A stretch of DNA of 64,000 nt. It comes from Megachile rotundata. Lineage: Eukaryota; Arthropoda; Insecta; Hymenoptera; Megachilidae. Below are positions 11,391-24,910 of the stretch, one piece after another. Location: positions 154,220-218,219 of the forward strand of contig NW_027473585.1 of assembly GCF_050947335.1 (NCBI RefSeq), written 5' to 3'. The notes under the pieces are model-generated. The model saw nothing but the letters and a program-made list of their open reading frames with translations, did not search any database and was not told the DNA's origin. Each line of letters starts with the position of its first letter. Within the stretch, counting starts at the first letter, position 1. A program made the translations under genes and the position numbers.

Positions 11391-13608
11391 GATAACTTAA
11401 CATGACTAGATAGTACAGAGTCGAATTACAGCGGATATGTGCGAATTAGAGGCTGAATCGTGCGAAAATGAGCATAATTCGTGCAAAACGAGCAAAATTG
11501 TTCGTTGTGGTGTTGAATTGTGCTCAGATAGGATAACTTAACATAACTAGATAGTACAGAGTCGAATTACAGCGGATATGTGCGAATTAGAGGCTGAATC
11601 GTGCGAAAATGAGCATAATTCGTTCAAAACGATCAAAATTGTTCATTGTGGTGTTGAATTGTGCTCAGTTACGATAACTTAACATGACTAGATAGTACAG
11701 AGTCGAATTACAGCGGATATGTGCGAATTAGAGACTGAATCGTGCGAAAATGAGCATAATTCGTGCAAAACGAGCAAAATTGTTCATTGTGGTGTCGAAT
11801 TGTGCTCAGATAGGATAACTTAACATAACTAGATAGTACAGAGTCGAATTACAGCGGATATGTGCGAATTAGGGGCTGAATCGTGCGAAAATGAGCATAA
11901 TTCGTGCAAAACGAGCAAAATTGTTCATTGTGGTGTGGAATTGTGCTCAGATAGGATAACTTAACATAACTAGATAGTACAGAGTCGAATTACAGCGGAT
12001 ATGTGCGAATTAGAGGCTGAATCGTGCGAAAATGAGCATAATTCGTGCAAAACGAGCAAAATTGTTCATTGTGGTGTTGAATTGTTCTCAGATAGGATAA
12101 CTTAACATAACTAGATAGTACAGAGACGAATTACAGCGGATATGTGCGAATTAGAGGCTGAATCGTGCGAAAATGAGCATAATTCGTTCAAAACGATCAA
12201 AATTGTTCATTGTGGTGTTGAATTGTGCTCAGATAGGATAACTTAACACAACTAGATAGTACAGAGTCGAATTACAGCGGATATGTGCGAATTAGAGGCT
12301 GAATCGTGCGAAAATGAGCATAATTCGTTCAAAACAATCAAAATTGTTCATTGTGGTGTTGAATTGTGCTAAGTTACGATAACTTAACATGACTAGATAG
12401 TACAGAGTCGAATTACAGCGGATATGTGCGAATTAGAGGCTGAATCGTGCGAAAATGAGCATAATTCGTTCAAAACGAGCAAAATTGTTCATTGTGGTGT
12501 CGAATTGTGCTCAGATAGGATAACTTAACATAACTAGATAGTACAGAGTCGAATTACAGCGGATATGTGCGAATTGGAGTCTGAATCGTGCGAAAATGAG
12601 CATAATTCGTGCAAAACGAGCAAAATTGTTCATTGTGGTGTCGAATTGTGCTCAGATAGGATAACTTAACATAACTAGATAGTACAGAGTCGAATTACAG
12701 CGGATATGTGCGAATTAGAGGCTGAATCGTTCGAAAATGAGCAAAATTCGTTCAAAACGAGCAAAATTCGTGCAAAACGAGCAAAATAGTTCATTGTGGT
12801 GTTGAATTGTGCTCAGATAGGATAACTTAACATAACTAGATAGTACAGAGTCGAATTACAGCGGACATGTGCGAATTAGAGGCTGAATCGTGCGAAAATG
12901 AGCATAATCCGTGCAAAACGAGCAAAATTGTTCATTGTGGTGTTGAATTGTGCTCAGATAGGATAACTTAACATAACTAGATAGTACAGAGTCGAATTAC
13001 AGCGGATATGTGCGAATTAGAGTCTGAATCGTGCGAAAATGAGCATAATTCGTGCAAAACGAGCAAAATTGTTCGTTGTGCTGTTGAATTGTGCTCAGAT
13101 AGGATAAGTTAACATAATTAGATAGTACAGAGTCGAATTACAGCGGATATGTGCGAATTAGAGGCTGAATCTTGCGAAAATGAGCAAAATTCGTTCAAAA
13201 CGGGCAAAATTGTTCATTGTGGTGTTGAATTGTGCTCAGATAGGATAACTTAACATAACTAGATAGTACAGAGTCGAATTACTGCGGATATGTGCGAATT
13301 AGAGGCTGAATCGTGCGAAAATGGGCATAATCCGTGCAAAACGAGCAAAATTGTTCATTGTGGTGTTGAATTGTGCTCAGTTACTATAACTTAACATGAC
13401 TAGATAGTACAGAGTCGAATTACAGCGGATATGTGCGAATTAGAGGCTGAATCGTACGAAAATGAGAATAATTCGTGCAAAACGAGCAAAATTGTTCATT
13501 GTAGTGTTGAATTGTGCTCAGATAGGGTGACTTAACATAACTAGATAGTACAGAGTCGAATTACAGCGGATATGTGCGAATTAGAGGCTGAATCGTGCGA
13601 AAATGAGC
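11192..13608 (+). repeat. HOR copy of 2417 bp (17 monomers), first copy
   Basis: It holds sixteen 141-bp monomers and one long monomer (12728). Diagnostic variants recurring exactly 2417 bp later include GTTCTCAG (12084), AAAACAATCA (12331), AGGGGCTG (11871), AAAATAGTTC (12784), AATCTTGCG (13168) and AGGGTGACTT (13523). The 5' limit is set by the loss of agreement at 11190. Confidence 0.88.
13189..13205 (+). other. CENP-B-box-like motif, full core match
   Basis: Same 17-base motif with CGGG, in the monomer starting at 13171, which also has the rare CTTGCG start. The monomer is part of the 2417-bp HOR. Confidence 0.6.
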
Positions 13609-16025
13609 ATAATTCGTGCAAAACGAGCAAAATTGTTCATTGTGGTGTTGAATTGTGCTCAGATAGGATAACTTAACATAACTAGATAGTACAGAGTCGA
13701 ATTACAGCGGATATGTGCGAATTAGAGGCTGAATCGTGCGAAAATGAGCATAATTCGTGCAAAACGAGCAAAATTGTTCATTGTGGTGTTGAATTGTGCT
13801 CAGTTACGATAACTTAACATGACTAGATAGTACAGAGTCGAATTACAGCGGATATGTGCGAATTAGAGGCTGAATCGTGCGAAAATGAGCATAATTCGTG
13901 CAAAACGAGCAAAATTGTTCGTTGTGGTGTTGAATTGTGCTCAGATAGGATAACTTAACATAACTAGATAGTACAGAGTCGAATTACAGCGGATATGTGC
14001 GAATTAGAGGCTGAATCGTGCGAAAATGAGCATAATTCGTTCAAAACGATCAAAATTGTTCATTGTGGTGTTGAATTGTGCTCAGTTACGATAACTTAAC
14101 ATGACTAGATAGTACAGAGTCGAATTACAGCGGATATGTGCGAATTAGAGGCTGAATCGTGCGAAAATGAGCATAATTCCTGCAAAACGAGCAAAATTGT
14201 TCATTGTGGTGTCGAATTGTGCTCAGATAGGATAACTTAACATAACTAGATAGTACAGAGTCGAATTACAGCGGATATGTGCGAATTAGGGGCTGAATCG
14301 TGCGAAAATGAGCATAATTCGTGCAAAACGAGCAAAATTGTTCATTGTGGTGTGGAATTGTGCTCAGATAGGATAACTTAACATAACTAGATAGTACAGA
14401 GTCGAATTACAGCGGATATGTGCGAATTAGAGGCTGAATCGTGCGAAAATGAGCATAATTCGTGCAAAACGAGCAAAATTGTTCATTGTGGTGTTGAATT
14501 GTTCTCAGATAGGATAACTTAACATAACTAGATAGTACAGAGACGAATTGCAGCGGATATGTGCGAATTAGAGTCTGAATCGTGCGAAAATGAGCATAAT
14601 TCGTTCAAAACGATCAAAATTGTTCATTGTGGTGTTGAATTGTGCTCAGATAGGATAACTTAACATAACTAGATAGTACAGAGTCGAATTACAGCGGATA
14701 TGTGCGAATTAGAGGCTGAATCGTGCGAAAATGAGCATAATTCGTTCAAAACAATCAAAATTGTTCATTGTGGTGTTGAATTGTGCTAAGTTACGATAAC
14801 TTAACATGACTAGATAGTACAGAGTCGAATTACAGCGGATATGTGCGAATTAGAGGCTGAATCGTGCGAAAATGAGCATAATTCGTTCAAAACGAGCAAA
14901 ATTGTTCATTGTGGTGTCGAATTGTGCTCAGATAGGATAACTTAACATAACTAGATAGTACAGAGTCGAATTACAGCGGATATGTGCGAATTGGAGTCTG
15001 AATCGTGCGAAAATGAGCATAATTCGTGCAAAACGAGCAAAATTGTTCATTGTGGTGTCGAATTGTGCTCAGATAGGATAACTTAACATAACTAGATAGT
15101 ACAGAGTCGAATTACAGCGGATATGTGCGAATTAGAGGCTGAATCGTTCGAAAATGAGCAAAATTCGTTCAAAACGAGCAAAATTCGTGCAAAACGAGCA
15201 AAATAGTTCATTGTGGTGTTGAATTGTGCTCAGATAGGATAACCTAACATAACTAGATAGTACAGAGTCGAATTACAGCGGACATGTGCGAATTAGAGGC
15301 TGAATCGTGCGAAAATGAGCATAATCCGTGCAAAACGAGCAAAATTGTTCATTGTGGTGTTGAATTGTGCTCAGATAGGATAACTTAACATAACTAGATA
15401 GTACAGAGTCGAATTACAGCGGATATGTGCGAATTAGAGTCTGAATCGTGCGAAAATGAGCATAATTCGTGCAAAACGAGCAAAATTGTTCGTTGTGCTG
15501 TTGAATTGTGCTCAGATAGGATAACTTAACATAACTAGATAGTACAGAGTCGAATTACAGCGGATATGTGCGAATTAGAGGCTGAATCTTGCGAAAATGA
15601 GCAAAATTCGTTCAAAACGGGCAAAATTGTTCATTGTGGTGTTGAATTGTGCTCAGATAGGATAACTTAACATAACTAGATAATACAGAGTCGAATTACT
15701 GCGGATATGTGCGAATTAGAGGCTGAATCGTGCGAAAATGGGCATAATTCGTTCAAAACGATCAAAATTGTTCATTGTGGTGTTGAATTGTGCTCAGTTA
15801 CTATAACTTAACATAACTAGATAGTACAGAGTCGAATTACAGCGGATATGTGCGAATTAGAGGCTGATTCGTGCGAAAATGAGAATAATTCGTGCAAAAC
15901 GAGCAAAATTGTTCATTGTAGTGTTGAATTGTGCTCAGATAGGGTGACTTAACATAACTAGATAGTACAGAGTCGAATTACAGCGGATATGTGCGAATTA
16001 GAGGCTGAATCGTGCGAAAATGAGC
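13609..16025 (+). repeat. HOR copy of 2417 bp, second copy
   Basis: It matches the first copy at all major markers: GTTCTCAG at 14501, AAAACAATCA at 14748, the long monomer at 15145 and AATCTTGCG at 15585. A local difference near 15748 (TTCGTTCAAAACGATC in place of TCCGTGCAAAACGAGC) looks like a converted patch. The agreement continues about 140 bp past the end before fading near 16165. Confidence 0.88.
15606..15622 (+). other. CENP-B-box-like motif, full core match
   Basis: This is the HOR duplicate of the motif at 13189, exactly 2417 bp downstream, in the monomer starting at 15588. Confidence 0.6.
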
Positions 16026-19000
16026 ATAATTCGTGCAAAACGAGCAAAATTGTTCATTGTGGTGTTGAATTGTGCTCAGATAGGATAACTTAACATAACT
16101 AGATAGTACAGAGTAGAATTACAGCGGATATGTGCGAATTAGAGGCTGAATCGTGCGAAAATGAGCATAATTCGTTCAAAACGATCAAAATTGTTCATTG
16201 TGGTGTTGAATTGTGCTAAGTTACGATAACTTAACATGACTAGATAGTACAGAGTCGAATTACAGCGGATATGTGCGAATTAGAGGCTGAATCGTGCGAA
16301 AATGAGCATAATTCGTTCAAAACGAGCAATATTGTTCATTGTGGTGTCGAATTGTGCTCAGATAGGATAACTTAACATAACTAGATAGTACAGAGACGAA
16401 TTACAGCGGATATGTGCGAATTAGAGGCTGAATCGTGCGAAAATGAGCATAATTCGTTCAAAACGATCAAAATTGTTCATTGTGGTGTCGAATTGTGCTC
16501 AGATAGGATAACTTAACATAACTAGATAGTACAGAGACGAATTACAGCGGATATGTGCGAATTAGAGGCTGAATCGTGCGAAAATGAGCATAATTCGTTC
16601 AAAACGATCAAAATTGTTCATTGTGGTGTTGAATTGTGCTCAGATAGGATAACTTAACATAACTAGATAGTACAGAGTCGAATTACAGCGGATATGTGCG
16701 AATTAGAGGCTGAATCGTGCGAAAATGAGCATAATTCGTTCAAAACGATCAAAATTGTTCATTGTGGTGTTGAATTGTGCTAAGTTACGATAACTTAACA
16801 TGACTAGATAGTACAGAGTCGAATTACAGCGGATATGTGCGAATTAGAGTCTGAATCGTGCGAAAATGAGCATAATTCGCTCAAAACGAGCAAAATTGTT
16901 CATTGTGGTGTCGAATTGTGCTCAGATAGGATAACTTAACATAACTAGATAGTACAGAGTCGAATTACAGCGGATATGTGCGAATAGGAGTCTGAATCGT
17001 GCGAAAATGGGCATAATTCGTGCAAAACGAGCAAAATTGTTCATTGTGGTGTCGAATTGTGCTCAGATAGGATAACTTAACATAACTAGATAGTACAGAG
17101 TCGAATTACAGCGGATATGTGCGAATTAGAGGCTGAATCGTGCGAAAATGAGCATAATTCGTGCAAAACGAGCAAAATTGTTCATTGTGGTGTTGAATTG
17201 TGCTCAGATAGGATAACTTAACATAACTAGATAGTACAGAGACGAATTACAGCGGATATGTGCGAATTAGAGTCTGAATCGTGCGAAAATGAGCATAATT
17301 CGTTCAAAACGATCAAAATTGTTCATTGTGGTGTTGAATTGTGCTCAGCTACGATAACTTAACATGACTAGATAGTACAGAGTCGAATTACAGCGGATAT
17401 GTGCGAATTAGAGGCTGAATCGTGCGAAAATGACCGTAACTCGTTCAAAACGAGCAAAATTGTTCATTGTGGTGTTGAATTGTGCTCAGATAGGATAACT
17501 TAACATAACTAGATAGTACAGAGTCGAATTACAGCGGATATGTGCGAATTAGAGGCTGAATCGTGCGAAAATGAGCATAATTCGTTCAAAACGAGCAAAA
17601 TTGTTCGTTGTGGTGTTGAATTGTGTTCAGATAGGATAACTTAACATAACTAGATAGTACAGAGTCGAATTACAGCGGATATCTGCGAATTAGAGGCTGA
17701 ATCGTTCGAAAATGAGCAAAATTCGTTCAAAACGAGCAAAATTCGTGCAAAACGAGCAAAATTGTTCATTGTGGTGTTGAATTGTGCTCAGATAGGATAA
17801 CTTAACATAACTAGATAGTACAGAGTCGAATTACTGCGGATATGTGCGAATGAGAGGCTGAATCGTTCGAAAATGAGCAAAATTCGTTCAAAACGAGCAA
17901 AATTCGTGCAGAACGAGCAAAATTGTTCGTTGTGGTGTTGAATTGTGCTCAGATAGGATAACTTAACATAACTAGATAGTACAGAGTCGAATTACAGCGG
18001 ATATGTGCGAATTAGAGGCTGAATCGTGCGAAAATGAGCATAATTCGTTCAAAACGATCAAAATTGTTCATTGTGGTGTTGAATTGTGCTCAGTTACGAT
18101 AACTTAACATGACTAGATAGTACAGAGTCGAATTACAGCGGATATGTGCGAATTAGAGGCTGAATCGTGCGAAAATGAGCATAATTCGTGCAAAACGAGC
18201 AAAATTGTTCATTGTGGTGTCGAATTGTGCTCAGATAGGATAACTTAACATAACTAGATAGTACAGAGTCGAATTACAGCGGATATGTGCGAATTAGAGG
18301 CTGAATCGTGCAAAAATGAGCATAATTCGTGCAAAACGAGCAAAATTGTTCATTGTGGTGTGGAATTGTGCTCAGATAGGATAACTTGACATAACTCGAT
18401 AGTACAGAGTCGAATTACAGCGGATATGTGCGAATTAGAGGCTGAATCGTGCGAAAATGAGCATAATTCGTGCAAAACGAGCAAAATTGTTCATTGTGGT
18501 GTTGAATTGTGCTCAGATAGGATAACTTAACATAACTAGATAGTACAGAGACGAATTACAGCGGATATGTGCGAATTAGAGGCTGAATCGTGCGAAAATG
18601 AGCATAATTCGTTCAAAACGATCAAAATTGTTCATTGTGGTGTTGAATTGTGCTCAGTTACGATAACTTAACATGACTAGATAGTACAGAGTCGAATTAC
18701 AGCGGATATGTGCGAATTAGAGGCTGAATCGTGCGAAAATGAGCATAACTCGTTCAAAACGAGCAAAATTGTTCATTGTGGTGTTGAATTGTGCTCAGAT
18801 AGGATAACTTAACATAACTAGATAGTACAGAGTCGAATTACAGCGGATATGTGCGAATTAGAGGCTGAATCGTGCGAAAATGAGCATAATTCGTTCAAAA
18901 CGAGCAAAATTCGTGCAAAACGAGCAAAATTGTTCATTGTGGTGTTGAATTGTGCTCAGATAGGATAACTTAACATAACTAGATAGTGCAGAGTCGAATT

Positions 19001-19192
19001 ACTGCGGATATGTGCGAATTAGAGGCTGAATCGTTCGAAAATGAGCAAAATTCGTTCAAAACGAGCAAAATTCGTGCAGAACGAGCAAAATTGTTCTTTG
19101 TGGTGTTGAATTGTGCTCAGATAGGATAACGTAACATAACTAGATCGTACAGAGTCGAATTACAGCGGATATGTGCGAATTAGAGGCTGAAT
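16026..19192 (+). repeat. Mixed HOR block, 141-bp monomers with two long pairs
   Basis: Long monomers occur only as the pairs 17703/17864 and 18871/19032. The part from about 17.3 to 18.8 kb matches 3.2-4.7 kb at a constant offset of 14117 bp (ATCTGCG and GTGCAAAAATG markers). The part from 16.2 to 17.5 kb recurs at 19.1-20.1 kb (GAGCAATATTG at 16326 and 19226, offset 2900, falling by 141 in steps). No gene or other element is visible. Confidence 0.75.
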
Positions 19193-20743
19193 CGTGCGAA
19201 AATGAGCATAATTCGTTCAAAACGAGCAATATTGTTCATTGTGGTGTCGAATTGTGCTCAGATAGGATAACTTAACATAACTAGATAGTACAGAGACGAA
19301 TTACAGCGGATATGTGCGAATTAGAGGCTGAATCGTGCGAAAATGAGCATAATTCGTTCAAAACGATCAAAATTGTTCATTGTGGTGTTGAATTGTGCTC
19401 AGATAGGATAACTTAACATAACTAGATAGTACAGAGTCGAATTACAGCGGATATGTGCGAATTAGAGGCTGGATCGTGCGAAAATGAGCATAATTCGTTC
19501 AAAACGATCAAAATTGTTCATTGTGGTGTTGAATTGTGCTAAGTTACGATAACTTAACATGACTAGATAGTACAGAGTCGAATTACAGCGGATATGTGCG
19601 AATTAGAGTCTGAATCGTGCGAAAATGAGCATAATTCGCTCAAAACGAGCAAAATTGTTCATTGTGGTGTCGAATTGTGCTCAGATAGGATAACTTAACA
19701 TAACTAGATAGTACAGAGTCGAATTACAGCGGATATGTGCGAATTGGAGACTGAATCGTGCGAAAATGGGCATAATTCGTGCAAAACGAGCAAAATTGTT
19801 CATTGTGGTGTCGAATTGTGCTCAGATAGGATAACTTAACATAACTAGATAGTACAGAGACGAATTACAGCGGATATGTGCGAATTAGAGGCTGAATCGT
19901 GCGAAAATGAGCATAATTCGTTCAAAACGATCAAAATTGTTCATTGTGGTGTTGAATTGTGCTCAGCTACGATAACTTAACATGACTAGATAGTACAGAG
20001 TCGAATTACAGCGGATATGTGCGAATTAGAGGCTGAATCGTGCGAAAATGACCGTAACTCGTTCAAAACGAGCAAAATTGTTCATTGTGGTGTTGAATTG
20101 TGCTCAGATAGGATAACTTAACATAACTAGATAGTACAGAGTCGAATTACAGCGGATATGTGCGAATTAGAGTCTGAATCGTGCGAAAATGAGCATAATT
20201 CGCTCAAAACGAGCAAAATTGTTCATTGTGGTGTCGAATTGTGCTCAGATAGGATAACTTAACATAACTAGATAGTACAGAGTCGAATTACAGCGGATAT
20301 GTGCGAATTGGAGTCTGAATCGTGCGAAAATGGGCATAATTCGTGCAAAACGAGCAAAATTGTTCATTGTGGTGTCGAATTGTGCTCAGATAGGATAACT
20401 TAACATAACTAGATAGTACAGAGACGAATTACAGCGGATATGTGCGAATTGGAGTCTGAATCGTGCGAAAATGAGCATAATTCGTTCAAAACGATCAAAA
20501 TTGTTCATTGTGGTGTTGAATTGTGCTCAGCTACGATAACTTAACATGACTAGATAGTACAGAGTCGAATTACAGCGGATATGTGCGAATTAGAGGCTGA
20601 ATCGTGCGAAAATGACCGTAACTCGTTCAAAACGAGCAAAATTGTTCATTGTGGTGTTGAATTGTGCTCAGATAGGATAACTTAACATAACTAGATAGTA
20701 CAGAGTCGAATTACAGCGGATATGTGCGAATTAGAGGCTGAAT

Positions 20744-20883
20744 CGTTCAAAACGAGCAAAATTCGTGCAAAACGAGCAAAATTGTTCGTTGTGGTGTTGA
20801 ATTGTGCTCAGATAGGATAACTTATCATAACTAGATAGTACAGAGTCGAATTACTGCGGATATGTGCGAATTAGAGGCTGAAT
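20744..20883 (+). repeat. 140-bp recombinant monomer
   Basis: It reads AATCGTTCAAAACGAGC directly after GGCTG, so 21 bases of the usual long monomer (CGAAAATGAGC through the next TTCGTT) are missing. The result is one base short of 141. The exchange took place between subunit 1 and subunit 2 of a long monomer. It is followed immediately by a full long monomer at 20884. Confidence 0.9.
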
Positions 20884-22756
20884 CGTTCGAAAATGAGCAA
20901 AATTCGTTCAAAACGAGCAAAATTCGTGCAGAACGAGCAAAATTGTTCGTTGTGGTGTTGAATTGTGCTCAGATAGGATAACTTAACATAACTAGATAGT
21001 ACAGAGTCGAATTACAGCGGATATGTGCGAATTGGAGTCTGAATCGTGCGAAAATGGGCATAATTCGTGCAAAACGAGCAAAATTGTTCATTGTGGTGTC
21101 GAATTGTGCTCAGATAGGATAACTTAACATAACTAGATAGTACAGAGACGAATTACAGCGGATATGTGCGAATTAGAGGCTGAATCGTGCGAAAATGAGC
21201 ATAATTCGTTCAAAACGATCAAAATTGTTCATTGTGGTGTTGAATTGTGCTCAGCTACGATAACTTAACATGACTAGATAGTACAGAGTCGAATTACAGC
21301 GGATATGTGCGAATTAGAGGCTGAATCGTGCGAAAATGACCGTAACTCGTTCAAAACGAGCAAAATTGTTCATTGTGGTGTTGAATTGTGCTCAGATAGG
21401 ATAACTTAACATAACTAGATAGTACAGAGTCGAATTACAGCGGATATGTGCGAATTAGAGTCTGAATCGTGCGAAAATGAGCATAATTCGCTCAAAACGA
21501 GCAAAATTGTTCATTGTGGTGTCGAATTGTGCTCAGATAGGATAACTTAACATAACTAGATAGTACAGAGTCGAATTACAGCGGATATGTGCGAATTGGA
21601 GTCTGAATCGTGGGAAAATGGGCATAATTCGTGCAAAACGAGCAAAATTGTTCATTGTGGTGTCGAATTGTGCTCAGATAGGATAACTTAACATAACTAG
21701 ATAGTACAGAGTCGAATTACAGCGGATATGTGCGAATTGGAGTCTGAATCGTGCGAAAATGAGCATAATTCGTTCAAAACGAGCAAAATTCGTGCAGAAC
21801 GAGCAAAATTGTTCGTTGTGGTGTTGAATTGTGCTCAGATAGGATAACTTAACATAACTAGATAGTACAGAGTCGAATTACAGCGGATATGTGCGAATTG
21901 GAGTCTGAATCGTGCGAAAATGGGCATAATTCGTGCAAAACGAGCAAAATTGTTCATTGTGGTGTCGAATTGTGCTCAGATAGGATAACTTAACATAACT
22001 AGATAGTACAGAGACGAATTACAGCGGATATGTGCGAATTAGAGGCTGAATCGTGCGAAAATGAGCATAATTCGTTCAAAACGATCAAAATTGTTCATTG
22101 TGGTGTTGAATTGTGCTCAGCTACGATAACTTAACATGACTAGATAGTACAGAGTCGAATTACAGCGGATATGTGCGAATTAGAGGCTGAATCGTGCGAA
22201 AATGACCGTAACTCGTTCAAAACGAGCAAAATTGTTCATTGTGGTGTTGAATTGTGCTCAGATAGGATAACTTAACATAACTAGATAGTACAGAGTCGAA
22301 TTACAGCGGATATGTGCGAATTAGAGTCTGAATCGTGCGAAAATGAGCATAATTCGCTCAAAACGAGCAAAATTGTTCATTGTGGTGTCGAATTGTGCTC
22401 AGATAGGATAACTTAACATAACTAGATAGTACAGAGTCGAATTACAGCGGATATGTGCGAATTGGAGTCTGAATCGTGCGAAAATGGGCATAATTCGTTC
22501 AAAACGATCAAAATTGTTCATTGTGGTGTTGAATTGTGCTCAGCTACGATAACTTAACATGACTAGATAGTACAGAGTCGAATTACAGCGGATATGTGCG
22601 AATTAGAGGCTGAATCGTGCGAAAATGACCGTAACTCGTTCAAAACGAGCAAAATTGTTCATTGTGGTGTTGAATTGTGCTCAGATAGGATAACTTAACA
22701 TAACTAGATAGTACAGAGTCGAATTACAGCGGATATGTGCGAATTAGAGGCTGAAT

Positions 22757-22896
22757 CGTTCAAAACGAGCAAAATTCGTGCAAAACGAGCAAAATTGTTC
22801 GTTGTGGTGTTGAATTGTGCTCAGATAGGATAACTTATCATAACTAGATAGTACAGAGTCGAATTACTGCGGATATGTGCGAATTAGAGGCTGAAT
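22757..22896 (+). repeat. Second 140-bp recombinant monomer
   Basis: It carries the same 21-base deletion as the monomer at 20744 and is also followed by a full long monomer, at 22897. The shared context, including CTTATCATAAC and TACTGCGG, shows that the two are copies of one event spread by segment duplication rather than two independent deletions. Confidence 0.9.
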
Positions 22897-23903
22897 CGTT
22901 CGAAAATGAGCAAAATTCGTTCAAAACGAGCAAAATTCGTGCAGAACGAGCAAAATTGTTCGTTGTGGTGTTGAATTGTGCTCAGATAGGATAACTTAAC
23001 ATAACTAGATAGTACAGAGTCGAATTACAGCGGATATGTGCGAATTAGAGGCTGAATCGTGCGAAAATGAGCATAATTCGTTCAAAACGATCAAAATTGT
23101 TCATTGTGGTGTTGAATTGTGCTCAGTTACGATAACCTAACATGACTAGATAGTACAGAGTCGAATTACAGCGGATATGTGCGAATTAGAGGCTGAATCG
23201 TGCGAAAATGAGCATAATTCGTGCAAAACGAGCAAAATTGTTCATTGTGGTGTCGAATTGTGCTCAGATAGGATAACATAACATAACTAGATAGTACAGA
23301 GTCGAATTACAGCGGATATGTGCGAATTAGAGGCTGAATCGTGCAAAAATGAGCATAATTCGTGCAAAACGAGCAAAATTGTTCATTGTGGTGTGGAATT
23401 GTGCTCAGATAGGATAACTTGACATAACTCGATAGTACAGAGTCGAATTACAGCGGATATGTGCGAATTAGAGGCTGAATCGTGCCAAAATGAGCATAAT
23501 TCGTGCAAAACGAGCAAAATTGTTCATTGTGGTGTTGAATTGTGCTCAGATAGGATAACTTAACATAACTAGATAGTACAGAGACGAATTACAGCGGATA
23601 TGTGCGAATTAGAGGCTGAATCGTGCGAAAATGAGCATAATTCGTTCAAAACGATCAAAATTGTTCATTGTGGTGTTGAATTGTGCTCAGTTACGATAAC
23701 TTAACATGACTAGATAGTACAGAGTCGAATTACAGCGGATATGTGCGAATTAGAGGCTGAATCGTGCGAAAATGAGCATAACTCGTTCAAAACGAGCAAA
23801 ATTGTTCATTGTGGTGTTGAATTGTGCTCAGATAGGATAACTTAACATAACTAGATAGTACAGAGTCCAATTACAGCGGATATGTGCGAATTAGAGGCTG
23901 AAT
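22897..23903 (+). repeat. HOR of 1007 bp (7 monomers), copy 1
   Basis: It consists of one long and six short monomers. Diagnostic variants are GATAACCTAAC (23131), GATAACATAAC (about 23273), CTTGACATAACTCG (about 23418), GTGCCAAAATG (about 23483) and GAGTCCAATTAC (23862). Each recurs 1007 bp later. Related but older versions occur near 4.1 and 18.3 kb. Confidence 0.9.
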
Positions 23904-24910
23904 CGTTCGAAAATGAGCAAAATTCGTTCAAAACGAGCAAAATTCGTGCAGAACGAGCAAAATTGTTCGTTGTGGTGTTGAATTGTGCTCAGATAGGATA
24001 ACTTAACATAACTAGATAGTACAGAGTCGAATTACAGCGGATATGTGCGAATTAGAGGCTGAATCGTGCGAAAATGAGCATAATTCGTTCAAAACGATCA
24101 AAATTGTTCATTGTGGTGTTGAATTGTGCTCAGTTACGATAACCTAACATGACTAGATAGTACAGAGTCGAATTACAGCGGATATGTGCGAATTAGAGGC
24201 TGAATCGTGCGAAAATGAGCATAATTCGTGCAAAACGAGCAAAATTGTTCATTGTGGTGTCGAATTGTGCTCAGATAGGATAACATAACATAACTAGATA
24301 GTACAGAGTCGAATTACAGCGGATATGTGCGAATTAGAGGCTGAATCGTGCAAAAATGAGCATAATTCGTGCAAAACGAGCAAAATTGTTCATTGTGGTG
24401 TGGAATTGTGCTCAGATAGGATAACTTGACATAACTCGATAGTACAGAGTCGAATTACAGCGGATATGTGCGAATTAGAGGCGGAATCGTGCCAAAATGA
24501 GCATAATTCGTGCAAAACGAGCAAAATTGTTCATTGTGGTGTTGAATTGTGCTCAGATAGGATAACTTAACATAACTAGATAGTACAGAGACGAATTACA
24601 GCGGATATGTGCGAATTAGAGGCTGAATCGTGCGAAAATGAGCATAATTCGTTCAAAACGATCAAAATTGTTCATTGTGGTGTTGAATTGTGCTCAGTTA
24701 CGATAACTTAACATGACTAGATAGTACAGAGTCGAATTACAGCGGATATGTGCGAATTAGAGGCTGAATCGTGCGAAAATGAGCATAACTCGTTCAAAAC
24801 GAGCAAAATTGTTCATTGTGGTGTTGAATTGTGCTCAGATAGGATAACTTAACATAACTAGATAGTACAGAGTCCAATTACAGCGGATATGTGCGAATTA
24901 GAGGCTGAAT
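23904..24910 (+). repeat. HOR of 1007 bp, copy 2
   Basis: It is nearly identical to the preceding copy across all seven monomers. One private difference is GAGGCGGAAT near 24481. The following long monomer at 24911 begins a different series (CGTGCGAAAATGAGCATAATT then a second subunit), so a third copy is not present. Confidence 0.9.

Larger units (their letters stand above)
19193..22896 (+). repeat. Reshuffled HOR zone marked by GACCGTAACTCG monomers
   Basis: A rare monomer with AAAATGACCGTAACTCG occurs at 17431 and then at 20049, 20613, 21337, 22203 and 22626. Gaps of 564, 724, 866 and 423 bp correspond to whole numbers of monomers (one of them the 140-bp form). The same short set of variant monomers (GGGCATAATTCG, ATTCGCTCAAAACG, TTGGAGTCTG) is repeated with different members dropped each time. 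This suggests several recent rounds of small duplication and deletion. Confidence 0.8.
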
